Below, one piece after another: positions 57,042 through 64,000 of a stretch of DNA of 64,000 nt. Origin of the DNA: Actinoplanes subtropicus (GTDB taxonomy: Bacteria; Actinomycetota; Actinomycetes; Mycobacteriales; Micromonosporaceae); contig NZ_JOJL01000032.1 in the NCBI RefSeq assembly GCF_000721705.1, forward strand, positions 26,354 through 90,353, given 5' to 3'. How positions within the stretch are numbered: the first letter of the stretch is position 1; every line of letters starts with the position of its first letter. The notes under the pieces were generated by a model. The model had not been told where the DNA came from and made no database searches. It was given only the letters and a program-made list of their open reading frames with translations. The position numbers were made by a program, and so were the translations under genes.

Positions 57042-57883
57042 TCGTCCTCCAGAAAGACATCCGGCGCGCCAGAAGCTACCTCCCCGGACGGCCCCGCGGC
57101 GACCACTTTGTCGATCTCCATGCGATCGGCCGGTGGGGCGTCCCGGCGGAACCGGACGAAGAACTCGACGTTCCCGCTCGGCCCCGGCAGCGGGCTCGCG
57201 GTCACGCCGGCCACGCCCAGCCCCAGCTCGGCGGCGGTCGCGGCGACCTCCAGCACGGCCTCGGCGCGCAACCGCCAGTCGCGCACCACGCCGCCCGCGC
57301 CCACCCGTTCCTTACCCACTTCGAATTGCGGTTTCACCATCAGCGCGAGATCGCCGTCCGGCACGGTGCAGGCGGCCAGCGCGGGCAGCACCAGCCGCAG
57401 CGAGATGAAGGACAGATCCGCCACGGTCAGCTCGACCGGGCCGCCGATCGCCTCGGGCGTGAGCGTGCGGACGTTGGTGCGTTCAAAAACCACAACCCTT
57501 TCGTCCGTACGGATCGGCCACGCCAGTTGTCCGTACCCGACGTCGACCGCGACCACCTGGCGTGCCCCGGCGCGCAGCAACACGTCGGTGAAACCCCCGG
57601 TGGAGGCCCCGGCGTCGAGGCAGCGCCGCCCCTCGACGGTCAGGTCCTTGAACGCGGCGAGCGCCCCGGCCAGCTTGTGGCCCCCGCGCGAGACGTACTC
57701 GGTCGCCGGATCCGCCCCGGTCACCAGCACCGGGTCGGCCGGGTCGACCATCGCGGCGACCTTGCGGGCCACGACCCCGCGCACCTGCACCCGGCCGGCC
57801 TCGACCAGCTGGGCCGCCTGCTCCCGGGAGCGGGCCAGCTTCCGGCGCACCAACTCGGCGTCGAGCCGGGCACGACGAGCCAT
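57038..57883 (-). CDS. tlyA: TlyA-family rRNA (cytidine-2'-O)-methyltransferase
   Basis: A 281-residue protein. Residues 1-60 form an S4 RNA-binding domain (RLDAELVRRKLARSREQAAQLVEAGRVQVRG). The methyltransferase has the SAM loop LDAGASTGGFTDVLL and VDVGYGQLAW, with a catalytic Lys in LMVKPQFEVG. In Mycobacterium TlyA methylates 16S and 23S rRNA and its loss gives capreomycin resistance. The ATG at 57883 begins the S4 domain; longer frames upstream belong to the preceding gene in another frame. Confidence 0.95.
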   Translation of the reverse strand: MARRARLDAELVRRKLARSREQAAQLVEAGRVQVRGVVARKVAAMVDPADPVLVTGADPATEYVSRGGHKLAGALAAFKDLTVEGRRCLDAGASTGGFTDVLLRAGARQVVAVDVGYGQLAWPIRTDERVVVFERTNVRTLTPEAIGGPVELTVADLSFISLRLVLPALAACTVPDGDLALMVKPQFEVGKERVGAGGVVRDWRLRAEAVLEVAATAAELGLGVAGVTASPLPGPSGNVEFFVRFRRDAPPADRMEIDKVVAAGPSGEVASGAPDVFLEDE

Positions 57884-57887
57884 CCGC

Positions 57888-58157
57888 TCAGCCCTCGATG
57901 CTCGAGAGGGTCTCCTGGAGCACCTGGTACGCGGCCTCGTACGCGGCGATCTGCTCACCGGGCGCCAGCCGGCTGGCGTTGGCGAGCGAGCGCAGCGCGG
58001 CGTCCACCGCCGGATGCCCGGTCGTCTCCACGATCCGCCGCTCGCCGGGAGCGGGCTCCGCGGCGTACGGCTGCGTCGGGGTTTGGGGTTGTACGGGCGG
58101 GGGCGCCGACCGGAACCCACCGCCGGGCGGCGGTCCGGGCCGGAACGGAAACGTCAT
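57888..58157 (-). CDS. Small conserved actinobacterial protein between tlyA and the phasin-like gene
   Basis: An 89-residue protein with a proline-rich N-terminal half (FRPGPPPGGGF ... PPPVQPQTPTQPY). The helical C-terminal half reads TTGHPAVDAALRSLANASRLAPGEQIAAYEAAYQVLQETL. The second half is the kind of short helical pair seen next to tlyA in related genera. Function unknown. It begins 4 bases after the upstream gene's stop and ends 4 bases before the tlyA ATG, so it belongs to this operon. Confidence 0.7.
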   Translation of the reverse strand: MTFPFRPGPPPGGGFRSAPPPVQPQTPTQPYAAEPAPGERRIVETTGHPAVDAALRSLANASRLAPGEQIAAYEAAYQVLQETLSSIEG

Positions 58158-58161
58158 GGGA

Positions 58162-58944
58162 TCAGGCCTCCGGCTCGGTCCTGGGCTCGGGCGTCGGCGC
58201 GACCTTCTTGACCGCCTTCTTGGCCACCGCCTTGGTCGCGGGCGCCTTCTTGGCGGGCGCCTTCTTCGCGGCTGTCTTCTTCGCGGGTGCGGGCGCGGGC
58301 GTGGACTCGCCGGCCAGCTCGGCCAGCGCCGCCGCCTCCGCCGGGGGAAGCGCCTCGGCTACCGGCTCGGTGAGCGGCGGAAGCTCCGCCTCGGCCGCCT
58401 CCGTCACCGGCGCGGCCTTCTTCACCGCCTTCTTCGCCACGGCCTTCTTGGCGCCGGCCTTCTTCGCGACCGCCGTCTTGGCGACCGAAGAGACCGGGGT
58501 GGTGCCCGCGGCCGGCATCGCGTTCGGGGTGGCCTTGACGGCCTTCTTCGCCACCGCCTTCTTGGCGACCTTCTTCGGCGCCGGGGCCGGCCGCTCGAGC
58601 CGGGTCCCGCCGACGGCCGCCGCGCCGTCCGGCGTCGCCGAACCCTGCGCCGCCTGCAGCTCCTTCTCCAGCTCCCGTACGCGCGCGGTCAGCTCGGTGA
58701 CCTCCTCCGCGGTGGCCAGGCCGACCGCGCCGAGCGCCTTGTCCACCTCGTAGCGCACGATGTTGGTCAGCGCCTCCCGGTTGGCCATGCCGGCGGTCAT
58801 CAGGTCCTCGACCAGCCCCTGCAGCTGCGCGGCCGTGGCCCCGCCCCGGTTGACGAGGTCGCCCACCGCCTTCTGGGCACGTTTACGGGTGGTCTCGGTC
58901 AATCCCAGCGCCATCTCCAGATACGCCCGCCATGCGTCCGGCAT
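58162..58944 (-). CDS. Phasin-like helical protein with lysine/alanine-rich tail
   Basis: A 260-residue protein. Residues 1-100 are strongly helical with phasin/PhaI-like heptads (YLEMALGLTETTRKRAQKAVGDLVNRGG, ELTARVRELEKELQAAQ, a coiled coil). The remainder is low-complexity, with repeated KKAVAKKAVKK and KKAPAKKAP blocks broken by proline- and glutamate-rich stretches, like histone-H1 or HupB tails. Such tails bind DNA or polyphosphate nonspecifically. A link between a membrane- or granule-binding head and nucleic acid is my inference. Confidence 0.75.
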   Translation of the reverse strand: MPDAWRAYLEMALGLTETTRKRAQKAVGDLVNRGGATAAQLQGLVEDLMTAGMANREALTNIVRYEVDKALGAVGLATAEEVTELTARVRELEKELQAAQGSATPDGAAAVGGTRLERPAPAPKKVAKKAVAKKAVKATPNAMPAAGTTPVSSVAKTAVAKKAGAKKAVAKKAVKKAAPVTEAAEAELPPLTEPVAEALPPAEAAALAELAGESTPAPAPAKKTAAKKAPAKKAPATKAVAKKAVKKVAPTPEPRTEPEA

Positions 58945-59053
58945 GTTCCGCTCCTCTCGGGCTCGCGTCGGGTGTCACGCTACCGGGCGGTTCGCGTGGG
59001 AACTGAGGTACCGTGCGCTACCGTCGGCGGTGTCGCGGGGGAAGGGGTGTCGA

Positions 59054-59389
59054 ATGGCCACGGTGGAGGAATGCCGTACGGCTTTGCAGGGCCTGGCGGC
59101 CGAGCTCGACGCGCATGCCGACACGCGGGGCAAGCTCGACTTCGAGCGTACGCTCGCCTGCCGGGTCCCCGATCTCGGTGCCGCCTTCCACGGTCGCCTG
59201 AGCGGTGGCCGCCTGCTGGACATCGCGGACGGCGACGACCCGCAGGCCAAGATCGCGCTGACCGCCAAGAGCGACGACCTGGTGGCCCTGCTGACTGGGA
59301 AACTCGACGTGACCAAGGCACTCGCCGCCCGCCAGATCAGCGTGCAGGCGAACCCGTTCGACCTGCTCAAACTGCGGAAGCTACTGTAA
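59054..59389 (+). CDS. SCP2 sterol-binding-fold protein
   Basis: A 111-residue protein of the SCP-2 sterol-transfer family: LDFERTLACRVPDLGAAFHGRLSGGRLLDI, then a central beta-sheet, KSDDLVALLTGKLDVTKALAARQISVQANPFDLLKL. These proteins bind lipids in a hydrophobic tunnel. The ATG at 59054 has AAGGGG upstream; the longer upstream frame is a shadow of the phasin-like gene. It is divergent from that gene and overlaps the next, convergent gene by 9 bases. Confidence 0.82.
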   Translation: MATVEECRTALQGLAAELDAHADTRGKLDFERTLACRVPDLGAAFHGRLSGGRLLDIADGDDPQAKIALTAKSDDLVALLTGKLDVTKALAARQISVQANPFDLLKLRKLL

Positions 59390-60013
59390 GGCCCCGATTC
59401 GCGGCAGGGCCCACCCCTCGGCCAACCGGGAGGGGTACACGTTGATGCCGCCGCCGAAGAAGTCGCAGAACTTCATGATCAGCGGATCCCAGCGCAGCGG
59501 GTCGACGTAAGCCGTCCCCGGGATGAGGTATTCCTCCTCGACGTGCGCCCGCAGCACCCGCACCTCGTAACCGTGCGCGCTGACCTCCGGCCCGCCGAAC
59601 GGCGTCGCCCTGGTCACCGTGCACTCCAGCTGGATCGGGCACTCCTGAGCCCGCGGCGGCGCGACCAGATCCGACTCCTGCGCGGTGAGCCCGGCCAGCG
59701 CGAACTTGTCGGCCACGTGCCGGTAACCCTGCGCCAGCTTGTAGCCGGTGATCTCGCTCTTGCCGGTGGTCAGCGCGATCCGGTCGACCGCGTCGACCAT
59801 CGCCGACGACGGCAGGTTGAGCACGCACTCGCCGTGCCGCTGCAGGTTGGCCGCCGTCTGGCTGTTGTCGCCCATGCCGAGCATCGCGGACTGGCCGAGC
59901 CACCACGCGGACGACATCGGCGCGAGGTTCGCGGTGCCGTCCGGGTTGAGCGTGCTGACCAGCACGACCGGCGTGCCGAAGTAGAGAACCTTGAGTCCGG
60001 GTACCAGATGCAT
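59381..60013 (-). CDS. Flavin-reductase-like FMN-binding split-barrel protein
   Basis: A 210-residue protein of the DIM6/NTAB family: the FMN-binding opening PVVLVSTLNPDGTANLAPMSSAWWLG and the phosphate-side motif TAANLQRHGECVLNLPS are clear. Such proteins reduce free flavin or act as small oxidoreductases. No partner monooxygenase is nearby. The start ATG at 60013 is followed by VPGLKVLYFG, an early strand of the fold. Confidence 0.8.
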   Translation of the reverse strand: MHLVPGLKVLYFGTPVVLVSTLNPDGTANLAPMSSAWWLGQSAMLGMGDNSQTAANLQRHGECVLNLPSSAMVDAVDRIALTTGKSEITGYKLAQGYRHVADKFALAGLTAQESDLVAPPRAQECPIQLECTVTRATPFGGPEVSAHGYEVRVLRAHVEEEYLIPGTAYVDPLRWDPLIMKFCDFFGGGINVYPSRLAEGWALPRIGALQ

Positions 60014-60070
60014 GCCTCAATGCTGGCCGTTCACGGGCCTCGAGGCTGGCGGGAATCGGACCTCTCGATC

Positions 60071-60223
60071 AGGTTCCGGCGCTCGTCAGGTCCCGGCGCT
60101 CGTCAGGTTCCAGCGCTCGTCAGGTCCCGGCGCTCGTCAGGTTCCAGCGCTCGTCAGGTCCCGGCGCTCGTCAGGTTCCAGCGCTCGTCAGGTTCCAGCG
60201 CTCGTCAGGTTCCAGCGCTCGAA
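60071..60223. repeat. 17-bp tandem repeat, nine copies
   Basis: Nine head-to-tail units of AGGTTCCAGCGCTCGTC, two of whose positions vary (TT/TC and A/G), run from 60071 to 60223. Copies 2-7 alternate between two sequence types, giving a 34-bp higher-order period. Each unit contains AGCGCT or GGCGCT. The array lies between the flavin-reductase-like gene and the HAD gene and includes the HAD stop codon. Confidence 0.9.
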
Positions 60224-61207
60224 CAGCGCCCCAGCCGGCGCGGAACCCGCGGTCAGCGCCGACGTCGGCACGCCGTTCCAGGTCACGTTGCACAGCAGAC
60301 GCAGCGCGACGACCGGGTCGCCGTCCCCGTCCAGCGTCGCGTGGTCACTATCCCGGGTGACCCGCCACCCGCCGGCCGCGGACTCGTCCAGCGGCAGCCG
60401 TGCGTCGTCGGCCGCCCGGAACAGCCCGCCCAGGTCGGCCGTCACATAGGTCGGCCGACGCTCGGCCGGAGCCGCCAGCAGATCGGCCGGCCCGCTGACC
60501 CCGGTCAGCACCAGCAGGCAGTCCATGCCCGCACCGACCGCGCCCTGGATGTCGGTGTCCAGCCGGTCCCCCACTGCCAGCGGCCGCCGCGCCCCCGACA
60601 GCGAGGCAGCGGTCGTGAACAGCGCCGGCTCCGGCTTGCCCACCACCAGATCGGGCTCCCGGTCGAGGGCGGTACGCAGCACCGCCACCAGCGACCCGTT
60701 CCCCGGCAGCGGCCCGCGCGGACTCGGCAGCGTCCGATCGGTGTTGGTCGCCACCCACATCGCCCCGGCCCGCACCGCCAGCGCCGCCTCGGCCAGGATC
60801 CGCCAGCCGACATCCGGCCCATACCCCTGCACCACGGCCGCGGGCTTGTCCTCGGCGGTCGACACCGGCGTCAACCCGGCGTCCCGAACCTCGGCCCGCA
60901 ACGCCTCGGCCCCGACAACCAGCACCGGTGCCCCGGCCGGCAGCCGCCGCGCGAGAACCGCGGCCGCCGCCCCTGCCGAGTTGAGCACCTCATCGGCCTT
61001 GGCCGGCACACCCATCCCGGTCAGCAGAGCGGCGACGTCCCCCGCCCGCCGCGACGCGTTGTTGGTCGCATAGGCGACGTGAACCCCGTCCCCGCGCAGC
61101 CGCTCGATCGCCTCGGCGGCGCCCGGGATCGGCTTGTCGATCAGGTAGACGACCCCGTCCAGGTCAAAGATGACCAGGTCATAGCCGCCCACCAGCTCGT
61201 CGCCCAC
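60188..61207 (-). CDS. HAD-superfamily sugar phosphatase (NagD type)
   Basis: A 339-residue phosphatase. Motif I is DLVIFDLDGVVY, a cap typical of subclass IIA follows (ATNNASRRAGDVAALLTGMGV), and motif IV is AVGDRLDTDIQGAV. It corresponds to Rv1692, a glycerol-3-phosphate phosphatase in mycobacteria, and to NagD. A GTG at 61207 with GAGAGG upstream is the start. The last ten codons (ERWNLTSAGT) are supplied by the 17-bp repeat array, so the C-terminus varies with repeat number. Confidence 0.9.
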   Translation of the reverse strand: MGDELVGGYDLVIFDLDGVVYLIDKPIPGAAEAIERLRGDGVHVAYATNNASRRAGDVAALLTGMGVPAKADEVLNSAGAAAAVLARRLPAGAPVLVVGAEALRAEVRDAGLTPVSTAEDKPAAVVQGYGPDVGWRILAEAALAVRAGAMWVATNTDRTLPSPRGPLPGNGSLVAVLRTALDREPDLVVGKPEPALFTTAASLSGARRPLAVGDRLDTDIQGAVGAGMDCLLVLTGVSGPADLLAAPAERRPTYVTADLGGLFRAADDARLPLDESAAGGWRVTRDSDHATLDGDGDPVVALRLLCNVTWNGVPTSALTAGSAPAGALFERWNLTSAGT

Positions 61208-61234
61208 GCCGCCGCCTCTCGCTGCTCGTCCGGG

Positions 61235-63776
<2,542 letters not shown>

Positions 63777-63860
63777 GGATCAATCCTTCCGATACGGCGG
63801 CCCTGTTCTCGGGGGCTTCGCCTCAACACTCAAAGTTACTAGGGGCCGGACGCACAAACG

Positions 63861-63899
63861 CAGACGAGGGCCGACCCCGTCCGGGGTGGCCCTCGTCTG
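63861..63899 (-). terminator. Terminator of the rRNA operon
   Basis: Twelve-base arms CAGACGAGGGCC (63861-63872) and GGCCCTCGTCTG (63888-63899) pair perfectly, with an inner ACCCC/GGGGT stem. It lies 11 bases past the 5S rRNA 3' end on the minus strand, followed on that strand by GTTTGTG. Confidence 0.88.
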
Positions 63900-63909
63900 T
63901 CACGTTGAG

Positions 63910-64000
63910 TCCGGCGGCGTCCTACTCTCCCACACCCTCCCGAGTGCAGTACCATCGGCGCTGGAGGGCTTAGCTTCCGGGTTCGGAATGAGACCGGGCG
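63910..64000 (-). rRNA. rrf: 5S ribosomal RNA, 5' end outside window
   Basis: Read on the minus strand, the last 91 bases give the conserved 5S body and 3' part: CGCCCGGTCTCATTCCGAAC, GGAAGCTAAGC, GCGCCGATGGTACTGC, and GAGAGTAGGACGCCGCCGGAC. About 25 bases at the 5' end are missing beyond the window. The 3' end is near 63910. Confidence 0.95.

Noticed and set aside
60071..60223. CRISPR array
   Set aside because: The units are contiguous 17-bp copies with no unique spacers and no cas genes nearby.

Overview
The window is high-GC actinobacterial DNA. It resembles a filamentous soil actinomycete of the Micromonosporaceae (Actinoplanes/Micromonospora type). The grounds are GTG and TTG starts, Tat-exported lectin-tailed glycosidases, many ATGA/GTGA gene overlaps, a T-box in front of ileS, and a tlyA-nadK-recN-steA-mctB...pyrG-Nudix order that matches the mycobacterial Rv1691-Rv1700 neighbourhood. 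The genus is an inference, because no marker gene could be searched.

The left half (about 1-28.4 kb) is a sugar-scavenging region. It opens with a truncated glycosyltransferase and a secreted GH27 alpha-galactosidase behind a CebR-type operator. A ten-gene minus-strand operon (13081 down to 3127) follows. It encodes an ABC importer and an oxidative deoxysugar pathway that fits L-fucose: mutarotase, aldo/keto reductase, lactonase, fuconate dehydratase, SDR and MDR dehydrogenases, and a FadR-type regulator. Next come a secreted GH29 fucosidase, a second importer operon with an unusual enolase-superfamily enzyme, a second FadR-type regulator, an L-rhamnose mutarotase, a secreted beta-helix enzyme, two decayed gene remnants, and a second GH29 fucosidase. 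Two promoter families can be read by eye. TGGACR-N17-TATAAA followed by ATCCCAT occurs three times around the fucose genes. TTGACA-N17-TAYGTT with AGTCGTATGA inside the spacer occurs in front of the second importer and rhaM. The logic appears to be extracellular release of fucose, galactose and related sugars from plant or mucin-like glycans, import, and oxidation in the cytoplasm.

The middle (28.4-43.2 kb) holds a small unknown protein, a secreted DUF3455 protein, ileS with a translational T-box leader, a four-gene ABC exporter (two FtsX-type permeases and two ATPases, all overlapping), and a large secreted GH31 enzyme.

The right part (43.3-64 kb) is housekeeping: two Nudix hydrolases facing each other across a structured repeat, pyrG, an envelope set (phosphatase-like membrane protein, GT4, MurJ, MraY-like enzyme, MctB/SteB, SteA), recN, nadK, tlyA, a lysine-tailed phasin-like protein, an SCP2 protein, a flavin-reductase-like protein and a HAD phosphatase that ends inside a 17-bp tandem repeat. 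Last comes an RGG-repeat/TPR/acidic-tail protein whose frame is broken twice at the same edge of a duplicated 96-bp block. The window ends in a 5S rRNA gene on the minus strand with its terminator.

No CRISPR array, integrase, transposase or tRNA gene was seen.
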